DNA of 20,420 nt, from IMG/VR virus record IMGVR_UViG_3300049846_000223, positions 1 to 20,420 of that record. The stretch is one strand, 5' to 3'. This stretch comes from a virus. Within the stretch, counting starts at the first letter, position 1; the number at the start of each line of letters is the position of its first letter. The position numbers and the translations under genes were made by a program. The notes beneath the pieces are model-generated. The model was not told the DNA's origin. It saw nothing but the letters and a program-made list of their open reading frames with translations, and searched no databases. Below, piece after piece: positions 1 to 6,551 of the stretch.

Positions 1-1
1 T

Positions 2-418
2 CTTCATTATAAAATACATCATGATTGTGAAAAAATATTTAACTTTACTGTATGCAATTATAGTAAAGATACATGTTATTGTTATATGTCTGATAGAAAA
101 AATTATGCAGAAATATGGCACAATCACGTTAAAACTTCTACCATAAACACAGTTTATTATTTCAATATTCCGAAAAATAAAACATCTATAGATTTTTTAT
201 CTGAGAAAAATAAGAAAATTTATACTCATACACCATTAACTGATGAACTTTTAATATTTCCGAATTACACATATCATAAACCAAATAGACCTCTTTATGA
301 TGGAGATAGAATTTCTATAAATTTTGAAATATCGTGCAAAGAACTTTCTATAGAACTTTTTTCTAGAATTAAAAAATCAAACAAACTTTTAAATATTTTA
401 AAATGGATACTAAAATGA
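2..418 (+). CDS. 2OG-Fe(II) oxygenase-like protein, 5'-truncated by window edge
   Basis: The reading frame is open from the first base, so the gene starts upstream; an internal ATG at 86 is unlikely to be the start. The visible part resembles the C-terminal half of the putative 2OG-Fe(II) oxygenases common in cyanophages. It has WHNH at 116-127 (candidate metal-binding histidines), a YYFNIP strand, LLIFPNYTYHKP with a second histidine at 275-277, and an RISINFE strand whose arginine (308-310) would bind 2-oxoglutarate. Such enzymes hydroxylate unknown substrates using Fe(II) and 2-oxoglutarate. The gene is much more AT-rich than what follows, suggesting separate acquisition. Its TGA overlaps the ATG at 415. 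The family call is recognition from motifs only. Confidence 0.6.
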   Translation, partial: LHYKIHHDCEKIFNFTVCNYSKDTCYCYMSDRKNYAEIWHNHVKTSTINTVYYFNIPKNKTSIDFLSEKNKKIYTHTPLTDELLIFPNYTYHKPNRPLYDGDRISINFEISCKELSIELFSRIKKSNKLLNILKWILK

Positions 419-621
419 TCGAATGGATTGATGATGCTTTTCGTGTAGAACAAAAGAAGTATGGACTTTGGGATTCTTATGATAAGGATGGCAAATGTAT
501 CATTACTGCACTTCATGAAGATGAATGTGTAAGAGCTACAAGATTTTACCTTAAGGGTAGACAAGAGGGATTCGGTGATGCTACAATCACTTATGATGGC
601 ACTGTAGGTGGTAAACTATGA
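403..621 (+). CDS. hypothetical protein (72 aa)
   Basis: Unrecognised small, mildly acidic soluble protein. Two starts are possible: ATG 403 (72 aa) and ATG 415 (MIEWIDDAF, 68 aa). The second forms an ATGA overlap with the upstream stop and fits the coupling pattern of this region. Its stop overlaps the next ATG as ATGA at 618-621. Base composition returns to the window average from here on, so this is where the phage small-gene array begins. Confidence 0.65.
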   Translation: MDTKMIEWIDDAFRVEQKKYGLWDSYDKDGKCIITALHEDECVRATRFYLKGRQEGFGDATITYDGTVGGKL

Positions 622-782
622 CAACCCGTACATTTGTAGATACTAATGGGAACTCTTGGGAGTGGGAAGAAACTAAGGAAACAGTTGCAGCAGTCAAAGA
701 ACTGAATAAGTTTGCTGGTAACTATCCTGGTCCTCTTTATGCTCCACATCCACATGTGAAAAGTGATGGAAAGTCTGCTTGA
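618..782 (+). CDS. hypothetical protein (54 aa)
   Basis: Begins MTTRTFVDTNGNSWEWEE and is coupled to the previous gene by ATGA. Hydrophilic; the N-terminal half looks like a short beta-hairpin followed by a helix, then a Pro/His-rich tail (PGPLYAPHPHV). No family recognised. Support comes from the exact start/stop overlaps on both sides. Confidence 0.6.
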   Translation: MTTRTFVDTNGNSWEWEETKETVAAVKELNKFAGNYPGPLYAPHPHVKSDGKSA

Positions 783-924
783 TCGTATTGAGAAACTTGA
801 ACAAGAGAACATAGAAACTACAAATGTACTCTATGAGATCTTAAATAAGTTAGAACTATTGGAGAACGATCATGTCTTACGATCTGACAGATTTCGAGAA
901 AGCGATGGCTCTGTTTGCGAATAG
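766..924 (+). CDS. small predicted coiled-coil protein (52 aa)
   Basis: ATG at 766 lies 17 bases before the upstream stop. The product begins MESLLDRIEKLEQENIE and continues with leucine heptads (ILNKLELLEN), a typical short coiled coil. Overlaps the following gene (start 872) by 53 bases in another frame, an unusually long overlap for this region. The real end or start is therefore less certain than for its neighbours. Confidence 0.5.
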   Translation: MESLLDRIEKLEQENIETTNVLYEILNKLELLENDHVLRSDRFRESDGSVCE

Positions 925-1042
925 AGTTGGCATTATTGTAAATCTTGAGGTTGGTGATAAGATGACACCAGAAGAAGCATATAAGCAAATCAAACAAGAG
1001 TACAAGCAACTGAAAAAGATTCACAAAAAGAACGATGACTGA
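872..1042 (+). CDS. hypothetical protein (56 aa)
   Basis: ATG at 872 is preceded by GGAG at a good spacing (ggagaacgatc). The product is helical, with a strongly basic C-terminus (YKQLKKIHKKNDD). Its stop overlaps the start of the AbrB-like gene by 8 bases. Function unknown. Confidence 0.65.
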   Translation: MSYDLTDFEKAMALFANRVGIIVNLEVGDKMTPEEAYKQIKQEYKQLKKIHKKNDD

Positions 1043-1520
1043 TTTCAATTACAAAAAGTATTCTCTTGAAAATCTTGAGAAATGGGTAGAAGATGCAATT
1101 TCTACTGATGATGTAACACCTCAGGAAATCTATGATGTGGTTGTGAAAGTAGCTCGTGAGAACCATGAGTATCATTCAGTTCAATTATCCAGGATGGATG
1201 AACTTCTTGGACTTTTGAATGGTAATGGTGGTTGGACATATGATGAAGTGATGAGAGAAAGAGAATACTATGAACCAGAATCTAAAGGTGCTTGGAATGA
1301 TTTTTGGAAATCAAGTCATCAAGAATATCTCAAGACTCAAGAAGATAAAGTAGTCAAATGGCAACTTCCTGTTCAAGTTGATGGTCTGACTGGTGATTGT
1401 TATATTGAATTACCTGATGATTTACTTGAAGCTGCTGGACTTAAAGAGGGTGATACTGTAGAATGGATTGATCTTAAAAATGGTAGTTTTGAAATGAGGA
1501 AAGTAAATGGCACTAAGTAA
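1035..1520 (+). CDS. AbrB/SpoVT-like domain protein (161 aa)
   Basis: Residues 1-100 are a helical, acidic region without a recognised family. Residues about 108-158 (QLPVQVDG..GDCYIELPDDLL..AGLKEGDTVEWID..) match the swapped-hairpin AbrB/MazE pattern: a strand, 'lP.dlle.lgl.eGD.v.w', then a second strand. That domain binds DNA as a dimer in transition-state regulators and antitoxins, and small cyanophage proteins with it are common. No toxin gene is adjacent, so a regulator of phage or host transcription is more likely than an antitoxin. The ATG overlaps the previous stop by 8 bases. Confidence 0.65.
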   Translation: MTDFNYKKYSLENLEKWVEDAISTDDVTPQEIYDVVVKVARENHEYHSVQLSRMDELLGLLNGNGGWTYDEVMREREYYEPESKGAWNDFWKSSHQEYLKTQEDKVVKWQLPVQVDGLTGDCYIELPDDLLEAAGLKEGDTVEWIDLKNGSFEMRKVNGTK

Positions 1521-1731
1521 ATCAGTAGAAGAGAGTCTAAAAGAAGCAGAGCAGAGTCTGCGTAATGCTCTGGCATTTGCTGCAAGACAAGAACGCCCAG
1601 TAGTTTGTACTACAATCTCAAAGGTGATTCAAGAGATTGAAACGCTGCAGAGTTTTGATAATTTGATGGATAAACTTGAGAATCGTATGAAGGGAGATTC
1701 TGGTGGATTCGGTTCATTCTTTAGAGAGTAA
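1507..1731 (+). CDS. hypothetical helical protein (74 aa)
   Basis: GAGGAAAG (1496-1503) gives a clear ribosome-binding site, and the gene overlaps the AbrB-like gene by 14 bases. The product is helical (SVEESLKEAEQSLRNALAFAA..) with a Gly/Phe-rich end (GDSGGFGSFFRE). It resembles a small protein seen in many cyanomyoviruses, but I know no function. It is the last gene before a hairpin at 1745-1783 and so probably ends a transcription unit. Confidence 0.7.
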   Translation: MALSKSVEESLKEAEQSLRNALAFAARQERPVVCTTISKVIQEIETLQSFDNLMDKLENRMKGDSGGFGSFFRE

Positions 1732-1744
1732 AGAACTGTTAAAC

Positions 1745-1783
1745 AATCCCAAAGAAAAGATTAAGAACTATAACTTTGGGATT
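1745..1783. terminator. 10-bp perfect inverted repeat, possible terminator
   Basis: AATCCCAAAG at 1745-1754 is exactly complementary to CTTTGGGATT at 1774-1783, with a 19-base loop. It sits 14 bases after a stop codon in the only gap of this stretch. There is no T-run after it, so it may be a weak or Rho-type terminator or an mRNA-stabilising hairpin. Confidence 0.45.
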
Positions 1784-1788
1784 AAATA
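1781..1788 (+). promoter_or_regulatory. weak T4-type late promoter candidate (ATTAAATA)
   Basis: ATTAAATA matches 6 of 8 bases of the T4 late box TATAAATA and lies 37 bases upstream of the ATG at 1825, just after the hairpin. Weak on its own; position is the main argument. Confidence 0.25.
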
Positions 1789-1824
1789 CTGTTAGGATAT
1801 CGACATAAATCACGGGAGCACATA

Positions 1825-1989
1825 ATGACCCTCGCAAAGACTGGTGGATCAAATCTTACAACAGAAGAATGGGACGAATTGAACGCTCTTAGGGTTGCTA
1901 TTCATGACAACCCCGCATCGGTTCATCCTGAGAAGCAAGAACGATTCACCGAACTCTTTGTGCGGTCACTGGAAGGTAAGGGAAATTAA
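1825..1989 (+). CDS. hypothetical protein (54 aa)
   Basis: Encodes MTLAKTGGSNLTTEEW..., a small soluble protein rich in Glu and Arg that resembles cyanophage small proteins I recall but cannot name. The start is fixed by GGGAG 8 bases upstream. The stop codon TAA (1987-1989) is the first part of the 34-bp promoter cassette, so no spacer remains between this gene and the next promoter. Confidence 0.7.
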   Translation: MTLAKTGGSNLTTEEWDELNALRVAIHDNPASVHPEKQERFTELFVRSLEGKGN

Positions 1990-2021
1990 AGTTACTCACC
2001 TCCAAAGTGTACCTATAGTAT
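1988..2021 (+). promoter_or_regulatory. 34-bp promoter cassette, copy 1 (CTCC type)
   Basis: Carries the conserved AAAGTTACTCACCTC, AAAGTGTACC and TATAGT blocks. The upstream gene's TAA overlaps it. Base 35 is A (TATAGTATA), so no start codon is formed; the gene begins at GTG 2035. The only copy outside the 11.2-19.6 kb cluster. Confidence 0.75.
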
Positions 2022-2034
2022 AAGCACTCTCACT

Positions 2035-2166
2035 GTGAAACCCTCTTACATCATCTTCGGTGTGGTTGCCATTTTTGGATGGAACGCATTTCTGGTTCAT
2101 CGTGATCATCAGATGTTCCAGAAGTATTATAATGACAAGGCACAAATTGAAATGAACTCCAAATGA
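2035..2166 (+). CDS. small membrane protein (43 aa, GTG start)
   Basis: GTG at 2035 follows the cassette's -10-like box by 19 bases, giving a leader of only about 10 bases with no Shine-Dalgarno. Residues 4-22 (SYIIFGVVAIFGWNAFLV) form one predicted membrane helix, followed by a short charged tail. The stop overlaps the next ATG (ATGA, 2163-2166). Function unknown; possibly an inner-membrane takeover factor. Confidence 0.6.
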   Translation: MKPSYIIFGVVAIFGWNAFLVHRDHQMFQKYYNDKAQIEMNSK

Positions 2167-2576
2167 CTTACAAAGCAACTCTCAAAGTTTCCTTCGATAC
2201 TGAATGGACCTCTACTCATTACAGTAGTGGTTTTGATGATACTGCTCTCCCTGAAGAGCATTATACCTTTCAGGTTCCTGCTGAAGACCTGAATGTATAT
2301 CAACTGTTTCGTTTCTTTGCAACTGTGGCACGTGCGATGGGTCACGATGAGATCAACATTATGAAAGGTGGTTGTGGTCTTGCATTTGCTGAGGACAAAC
2401 GTGTAGAAGATATGCGTAAGGTTGCTAATGAGTTTGAACTGACTCTAGGTGAAGACCTGCAAGAAAAGTTCAAAGACTGGCAGAAAGCAGAGGAAGATTG
2501 GGCACGACTGAAGAAAGGACCGATGGAAACTGTTCTGACTGATGATGAACTGACTAATCTTGAAGAGGGGCAGTGA
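2163..2576 (+). CDS. hypothetical protein (137 aa)
   Basis: Second gene of the copy-1 cassette operon. The N-terminal half (residues 1-75) is beta-rich with a conserved-looking core (YKATLKVSFDTEWTS, HYTFQVPAEDLNVYQLF, FFATVARAMG). The C-terminal half is an acidic helix (ELTLGEDLQEKFKDWQKAEE). It resembles a family of about 130 aa found in marine T4-like phages, function unknown. GTGA overlap with the next gene. Confidence 0.75.
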   Translation: MTYKATLKVSFDTEWTSTHYSSGFDDTALPEEHYTFQVPAEDLNVYQLFRFFATVARAMGHDEINIMKGGCGLAFAEDKRVEDMRKVANEFELTLGEDLQEKFKDWQKAEEDWARLKKGPMETVLTDDELTNLEEGQ

Positions 2577-2743
2577 ACGAAACAACCAAAATCATTCTAG
2601 CCCTTCAACAGATTGACAACATCACAGAACTTTTGAAGGACAACGAGTACCAACAGTTTCTTTATAGTCACCTTGTCTCTATACAAGTTGAACTGCAAAG
2701 ACAGTTGACGAATCTCTGTTCAACTGATAACATTAAGGAGTAA
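2573..2743 (+). CDS. hypothetical helical protein (56 aa, GTG start)
   Basis: GTG at 2573 overlaps the upstream TGA as GTGA and is preceded by a strong GAGGGG. The product (NETTKIILALQQIDNITELL...) is an amphipathic helix pair with Leu/Ile heptads, suggesting self-association. No family recognised. Confidence 0.65.
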   Translation: MNETTKIILALQQIDNITELLKDNEYQQFLYSHLVSIQVELQRQLTNLCSTDNIKE

Positions 2744-2756
2744 TTAACAAACACAA

Positions 2757-2996
2757 ATGGCACAAAAGTACCTTTATATCGTAGATCACTTTGTGAACTT
2801 CCCTCAATCAGAATATGGTGGAGTCTGGAACGTCATCGCAGAGAATGATGATGAATGTTTTGATTTGATCTCTGGAGTTGATAACGGAGACTATGAAGAG
2901 TGCTATGTGAATCTTCGTAACAATATCGTCAAGGCACCTCGTTTTGCCCTTGCTGATGCTGTAGAATCTGAAGTGATTGATCGGTTCCTCACCTGA
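2757..2996 (+). CDS. hypothetical protein (79 aa)
   Basis: ATG at 2757 is 13 bases after the previous stop; the GGAG at 2737-2740 is rather far away. The product (MAQKYLYIVDHFVNFPQSEYGG...) alternates beta strands and acidic loops, with WNVIAENDDECFDLI typical of small phage proteins of unknown role. Confidence 0.7.
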   Translation: MAQKYLYIVDHFVNFPQSEYGGVWNVIAENDDECFDLISGVDNGDYEECYVNLRNNIVKAPRFALADAVESEVIDRFLT

Positions 2997-2998
2997 TT

Positions 2999-3166
2999 AT
3001 GACAAATCACGTTGATCACACCAACAAGATGTTGTTTGATTTGAAAGAACAACATCGATCACAAATCAGTCATCTTCAAAATAAGATCACTGAACAAGAA
3101 CAAGAAATTGCTAAACTTAAAACTCTGATTTCTCTTTTGTCTATTGAACGAGAATATGACTGTTAA
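2999..3166 (+). CDS. small coiled-coil protein (55 aa)
   Basis: Starts 2 bases after the previous stop and overlaps the next gene by 11 bases. Nearly the whole protein is a coiled coil (QISHLQNKITEQEQEIAKL..) ending in EYDC. Function unknown. Confidence 0.65.
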   Translation: MTNHVDHTNKMLFDLKEQHRSQISHLQNKITEQEQEIAKLKTLISLLSIEREYDC

Positions 3167-3437
3167 GTTTCCCCACAAGGCACCGAAAGGTTATCATTAT
3201 GAACAAACTCCATTCAAAAGAAATGTCACCGCAATTTGGATTTGTCCTGACTGCCGTTACGACTATAATAATGGTAAGCCTGTCCGGTGTATTTGGGGGT
3301 TTTTTAACTCCAAAACCAAACAGTGGCACTCACCAGTCAATTCATCCACAGTGGGTGATGTAGTAGATCCTGCGAGAACTACACCTTATTCATCTATGCA
3401 AATTCGTCTGATCGGTGTCGAAAAATTCTTTTGTTAA
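3156..3437 (+). CDS. hypothetical protein (93 aa), 3' end shared with convergent HNH gene
   Basis: ATG at 3156 is preferred over the TTG at 3144. The protein contains one CPDC knuckle (IWICPDCRYDYNNGKPV) and a WHSPVNSS segment, suggesting a small beta-rich domain; a second Cys pair is missing, so zinc binding is doubtful. The last 48 bases (3390-3437) also encode the C-terminus of the opposite-strand HNH gene. The tail (MQIRLIGVEKFFC) may have been created or replaced when the HNH gene arrived. Confidence 0.6.
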   Translation: MTVKFPHKAPKGYHYEQTPFKRNVTAIWICPDCRYDYNNGKPVRCIWGFFNSKTKQWHSPVNSSTVGDVVDPARTTPYSSMQIRLIGVEKFFC

Positions 3438-3968
3438 TTTAATTTGATCTTCCATACTTAATGAAGAAAATAGTTTCATAGCAGCTTTTCTTTGACAGCA
3501 ACTCCATAATTTATGGTGGTGATTGCACATCAACTCCAGTTCCATTCCATTATCAATATCAGATAAAGAAACTCGGCAAGAGTTCCATTTTTTGGTTAAT
3601 CTTCTTTGTTCAGTATCTGCTAAATTTTTATGATTAACTTCTAAATTTTCTGTTGATCCACATATTATACATTTTCCACCCAAACTTTCAACAATTTTCT
3701 TTCTAGTATTTGTATAAGATCTAGTTCCATCCTTTTTTATTTTTCTTTTTTCCTTAAGTGAATTGTGAAGTTCTTCATTTGATTTTACCCTTTCCCATCT
3801 TTCTGCACCTTTTTCTTTAAAAGTCTCCTTATTATTTTCATAATATTTTTTAAAATAATCAACTTTTCTTTTTCTTTGATCATCAGTTAAAGGTTTGATA
3901 TTATCTTTGTTTTCTTGGTAGTATTTTTTACTATACTCTTTTCTTTTTTCTGGATCTTTAAATGGCAT
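3390..3968 (-). CDS. HNH homing-type endonuclease (192 aa)
   Basis: Start chosen at the ATG whose complement lies at 3966-3968 (MPFKDPEKRKEY). The N-terminal 60 residues are repeats rich in Lys and Tyr (KEYSKKYYQEN, KKYYENNKETF), typical of the DNA-binding part of free-standing phage HNH endonucleases. The nuclease core has C100-x2-C103, H113 in LEVNHKN, and C148-N-H150-H-H152-K in ELMCNHHHKLW. Such enzymes nick or cut DNA of phages lacking the gene and spread it by recombination. It is the only minus-strand gene, is clearly more AT-rich than its neighbours, and has its own late-type promoter, so it is very likely a mobile insertion. Confidence 0.85.
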   Translation of the reverse strand: MPFKDPEKRKEYSKKYYQENKDNIKPLTDDQRKRKVDYFKKYYENNKETFKEKGAERWERVKSNEELHNSLKEKRKIKKDGTRSYTNTRKKIVESLGGKCIICGSTENLEVNHKNLADTEQRRLTKKWNSCRVSLSDIDNGMELELMCNHHHKLWSCCQRKAAMKLFSSLSMEDQIKLTKEFFDTDQTNLHR

Positions 3969-3986
3969 GAATCTTTTCCAATTTAT

Positions 3987-4008
3987 AATGTATAAATATT
4001 TATACATT
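3987..4008. promoter_or_regulatory. 22-bp palindrome of two overlapping late promoters
   Basis: Positions 3987-4008 read identically on both strands. TATAAATA, the exact T4 late box, is at 3991-3998 on the plus strand and at 4004-3997 on the minus strand. The minus copy would start transcription near 3990, 22 bases before the HNH start. The plus copy points at the gene starting at 4054. Confidence 0.7.
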
Positions 4009-4053
4009 TAATGTCATGTTTTTCAATTTAAACCCTCTTGAATCTTGTTTCGT

Positions 4054-4227
4054 ATGAACACCAACCAACTAATGTCTGAACTTGAAGCATACTGGAACAA
4101 CCGTATGTGTGAACTGGTGACAGAAGATCGTCTCGATGATTCTGATGCACTTTATCTTGAGTTTGTGGTTGATGGTGAGGAACCTGAAGAGTACATGTTT
4201 CTGGAGTATCTGAATAGTGTTTGTTGA
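4054..4227 (+). CDS. hypothetical acidic protein (57 aa)
   Basis: ATG 4054 (MNTNQLMSELEAYWNN) is preferred; ATG 4072 is also possible. No good ribosome-binding site is visible. The protein is acidic and helical (LVTEDRLDDSDALYLEF..GEEPEEY). It may be read from the plus-strand late box at 3991. It overlaps the next gene by 11 bases. Confidence 0.65.
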   Translation: MNTNQLMSELEAYWNNRMCELVTEDRLDDSDALYLEFVVDGEEPEEYMFLEYLNSVC

Positions 4228-4390
4228 GGGAACCACAGTATCATACAAGAAAGTCACTGGAGTGATTGCCTTTGTGTGTGAACAATCGATCTCAATCTTA
4301 GTTCATAAAGGTTGGCATAAATCTCACGATGTTCGTGTTGTGGTGCATTCTTCTGACTTTGATCTTATCCAACCACTCGAAGAAAAATGA
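4217..4390 (+). CDS. conserved cyanophage-type small protein (57 aa, GTG start)
   Basis: GTG at 4217 begins VFVEGTTVSYKKVTGVIAFV. The protein is a compact all-beta chain with an SH3-like pattern (GTTVSYKKVTG-VIAFVCEQ-SISILVHKGWHK-DVRVVVHSSDFDLI). I recall very similar short proteins from several cyanophages, with no known function. Overlaps 11 bases with the upstream gene and is coupled to the next by ATGA (4387-4390). TTG 4222 is out of frame and not a rival start. Confidence 0.7.
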   Translation: MFVEGTTVSYKKVTGVIAFVCEQSISILVHKGWHKSHDVRVVVHSSDFDLIQPLEEK

Positions 4391-4656
4391 AACTAATCCA
4401 GTTCGGCACAAGAGAAGATTATGGTCGTGAACACTATATGACTCTTCTCACCACAAAACGATACTCACTTCTTCAGATTGCTGTTGATTATGGTGAGTAT
4501 GGTAACTGGATTGATTGGCCTTATCTTCAAATCTCTATGGGATATGGTAGACTGTTTTCGTTCTTATTCTCTATTGGTAGGTTAGGTTTCACTTTTGATA
4601 TTGCTGGTCGTAACTGGCGTGATGAGTTGTTTTATGTTCAGGGAAAAGATGACTAA
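4387..4656 (+). CDS. hypothetical protein (89 aa)
   Basis: Coupled by ATGA to the upstream gene. Rich in Tyr, Trp and Gly: YGEYGNWIDWPYLQISMG, then RLFSFLFSIGRLGFTFDI, ending in RDELFYVQGKDD. The order 'WPYLQISMG..GRLFSFLFSIGRLGFTFDI' resembles small phage proteins of unknown function. The hydrophobic part is interrupted by Gly and Arg and is probably a beta core, not a membrane helix. Confidence 0.7.
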   Translation: MKLIQFGTREDYGREHYMTLLTTKRYSLLQIAVDYGEYGNWIDWPYLQISMGYGRLFSFLFSIGRLGFTFDIAGRNWRDELFYVQGKDD

Positions 4657-4864
4657 AAACTACCGCATCAAAAAAGTAACAGACGGACACTCAACCAGAT
4701 ACTACCCACAACACAAAAGATTTGGATTGTTTTGGTATAATCTATTTGTAGATGAATATAGGGATGGTGATTATTCTACATTTGAAGAAGCACAGTGGCA
4801 CCTTTGTAACTATTTGAGAAAACCTGTGATTGAGTATCTTGACTTTGATTGTGGAGAAAACTGA
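4649..4864 (+). CDS. hypothetical protein (71 aa)
   Basis: ATG 4649, preceded by GGGAAAAG, overlaps the previous gene by 8 bases; an upstream TTG (4595) gives a longer but less likely frame. The product is MTKNYRIKKVTDGHSTRYYP.. with an FLFW-type core and a C-terminal helix (TFEEAQWHLCNYLRKPVIEYL) of the kind seen in small phage regulators. Function unknown. Confidence 0.65.
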   Translation: MTKNYRIKKVTDGHSTRYYPQHKRFGLFWYNLFVDEYRDGDYSTFEEAQWHLCNYLRKPVIEYLDFDCGEN

Positions 4865-4866
4865 AA

Positions 4867-5421
4867 ATGATTGAAATGAGAGTTGTTGATAATGGACCGA
4901 TGTTCCGTCCAGAGTTTCAGTATCGGTATAAAAATCAACTTCCTCCTGGATGTATTGCTGACCAATTTTGGAAAGAATGGAGTGAATGGAAAACTGCCGA
5001 ACAGGTAAAAGAAGAAGAGAGTAAAGAAGAACCAAAAACTCTGGATGAAATCCAACAAGAGTTTGATGAGAAGATTGATAAACTGATTAAAATAACAAAG
5101 GGACAATTTGAGTATTCTAAAATATATACTGAAAAAGGATACGACTATAAGTTTGATAAGATTATTGAGAACTTTGAGTATGCGAAGGAGCACGGACAGT
5201 TTCCACTCAAACTAAACCTTGCTTATACAACAACTGGATTGAGTGCTTATAATAGTCCTTATACTGAAACCTCTTTTGTAATCAAACAGGGAAATAATCA
5301 TAAAGGTTATTATACTTTTGGTAATCAACGATATTTCAGGTATTATATGCCTGATAAACCGAATATGATTGCTAGGTTCTTTATGAAAACTTGTTTGGGG
5401 TTTGTATGGGTTGATGAGTGA
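4867..5421 (+). CDS. hypothetical protein (184 aa)
   Basis: ATG 4867 is chosen; GGAG at 4853-4856 is the likely ribosome site. Residues 1-45 are Pro/Tyr/Trp-rich. Residues about 45-90 form a charged helix (EQVKEEESKEEPKTLDEIQQ..). The C-terminal half is Tyr-rich (YTTTGLSAYNSPYTETSF, GYYTFGNQRYFRYYMPD) and beta-like. It is one of the longest genes in this stretch and has no recognised family. Confidence 0.7.
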   Translation: MIEMRVVDNGPMFRPEFQYRYKNQLPPGCIADQFWKEWSEWKTAEQVKEEESKEEPKTLDEIQQEFDEKIDKLIKITKGQFEYSKIYTEKGYDYKFDKIIENFEYAKEHGQFPLKLNLAYTTTGLSAYNSPYTETSFVIKQGNNHKGYYTFGNQRYFRYYMPDKPNMIARFFMKTCLGFVWVDE

Positions 5422-5472
5422 GACACTTGAAGAACTGGCACACTCCTCCTTATGGTGTGGTGTGTTTGGTCG

Positions 5473-5478
5473 TATAAT
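5473..5478 (+). promoter_or_regulatory. candidate -10 box (TATAAT)
   Basis: Perfect TATAAT in the only sizeable gap (79 bases) of the long small-gene operon, 22 bases before the ATG at 5501. The -35 position (5450-5455, TTATGG) is poor. Likely an internal promoter. Confidence 0.35.
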
Positions 5479-5500
5479 ACTCTCATAAGCAATCAAACCG

Positions 5501-5737
5501 ATGAACCGCAAATCTTCTTCTCTTGACCTTTTCGGTCTTATTCCTATCTTTATGATTTTTGTAGTTGCTCTTATGTTCGTGGGAATTCCTCTTACTGGTG
5601 TCGGCAAAGTAATCGCAACTCAACAAGCACTCAACCAAGAATGTAAGACCAACTACACCTTCCTTCAAGTTGCTCTTGCTGGTGATAATCTTGCTCGTCT
5701 TTGCCAAATCAAAAATCAAACGGTGACTATCAAATGA
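5501..5737 (+). CDS. small membrane protein (78 aa)
   Basis: Residues 10-34 (LFGLIPIFMIFVVALMFVGIP) are one strong membrane helix. The rest is a polar domain with two Cys (QECKTN, LARLCQIK) that could form a disulfide if periplasmic. No ribosome site is visible; a TATAAT lies 22 bases upstream. Function unknown; membrane takeover or superinfection exclusion are possibilities only. Confidence 0.65.
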   Translation: MNRKSSSLDLFGLIPIFMIFVVALMFVGIPLTGVGKVIATQQALNQECKTNYTFLQVALAGDNLARLCQIKNQTVTIK

Positions 5738-5979
5738 AACTCTACGAACATTCCAAACAAACTTATCAGGATGGTGAAGTATCACATACTTGGCAGTTTG
5801 GTATTATCAACGACATATCACTACTCTGGGTGAATTTTGAAAGTCCTGGTAATGTCATTCATTCTTCTGGTGGCATCAACCTCTTGTTTTCTTTCTTTGG
5901 TAATTCTCTTATGAGTGTAGATTTTCAGCAACGAAGGTTTTGTTTAGCATTTGCTTTTATTACTGAATACGATGACTGA
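5734..5979 (+). CDS. hypothetical protein (81 aa)
   Basis: ATGA overlap with the previous gene. Related in style to the 4387 product: a WQFGIINDISLLWVNF strand pair, then SGGINLLFSFFGNSLMSVDFQ and a Phe-rich C-terminus. Both may be paralogous beta-rich proteins with an 'LFSF' strand. Function unknown. Confidence 0.65.
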   Translation: MKLYEHSKQTYQDGEVSHTWQFGIINDISLLWVNFESPGNVIHSSGGINLLFSFFGNSLMSVDFQQRRFCLAFAFITEYDD

Positions 5980-6187
5980 CGAACAAAAGTTCCAAAATCT
6001 TATCAAAGTTCTCAAAAATTACGCAGAACAACCAACTTGTTATAATCTAAATCCAGATTATACATATCCAGACCACAGTTGGGATATTTTTGAAGATGGT
6101 TCTGATTATGGTGAGATTATGTTTGCCCGCACACTTTTAGAACAGATTGATGTAGAATTTGAGTATCCTTGGAGTGATGGAAAATGA
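5972..6187 (+). CDS. hypothetical protein (71 aa)
   Basis: MTDEQKFQNLIKVLKNYAEQ: an N-terminal helix, a Tyr/Asp/Pro-rich middle (YNLNPDYTYPDHSWDIFEDG), then a C-terminal helix. Acidic, soluble. Overlaps 8 bases upstream and by ATGA downstream. No family recognised. Confidence 0.65.
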   Translation: MTDEQKFQNLIKVLKNYAEQPTCYNLNPDYTYPDHSWDIFEDGSDYGEIMFARTLLEQIDVEFEYPWSDGK

Positions 6188-6360
6188 CTGAAACCAAATA
6201 CCTAGTCAGTTGGAAATCAGACACTCAACGCACTCGTAAAGAAGCATATTTTGATACTCTTTGGGGTGCTGAAACTTGGTATGATGAGAAACTAACAGAA
6301 GGTAAGAAACCAAAACTCTGGCAGGAAGAAACCACCACGATTTTGAGGAAACTGAAGTGA
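6184..6360 (+). CDS. hypothetical protein (58 aa)
   Basis: ATGA-coupled. Product MTETKYLVSWKSDTQRTRKE.. is basic, with strand-helix-strand spacing (KYLVSWK, AYFDTLWGAETWYDEK, KLWQEETTTILRKL). Its overall order resembles the next gene's product (KTYLLIAGY..EEEAIDKMNAL), which may be a diverged duplicate. Function unknown. Confidence 0.65.
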   Translation: MTETKYLVSWKSDTQRTRKEAYFDTLWGAETWYDEKLTEGKKPKLWQEETTTILRKLK

Positions 6361-6551
6361 AAACTTATCTGTTGATTGCTGGATACAACTATTATCCTGC
6401 TCGTGGTACTGGTGACTGGATTGACTGCTATGATACTGAAGAAGAAGCAATTGATAAAATGAATGCTTTGAAGAATGCTGATGATAAGTATGGTGCTGAT
6501 TGGTATGATATTATTGATTTGAAAAAATGGATGTGTGATGATGACTATTGA
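6357..6551 (+). CDS. hypothetical protein (64 aa, GTG start)
   Basis: GTG overlaps the upstream stop as GTGA, with GAGGAA as ribosome site. MKTYLLIAGYNYYPARGTGD then CYDTEEEAIDKMNAL..DWYDIIDL: a strand, an acidic helix and a strand, a pattern common in short cyanophage proteins. Function unknown. Confidence 0.7.
   Translation: MKTYLLIAGYNYYPARGTGDWIDCYDTEEEAIDKMNALKNADDKYGADWYDIIDLKKWMCDDDY

Noticed and set aside
5414-5488. 24-codon open frame MSETLEELAHSSLWCGVFGR.. with ATG overlapping the previous stop
   Set aside because: Very short, no ribosome site, and the region is better explained as the promoter with TATAAT at 5473.
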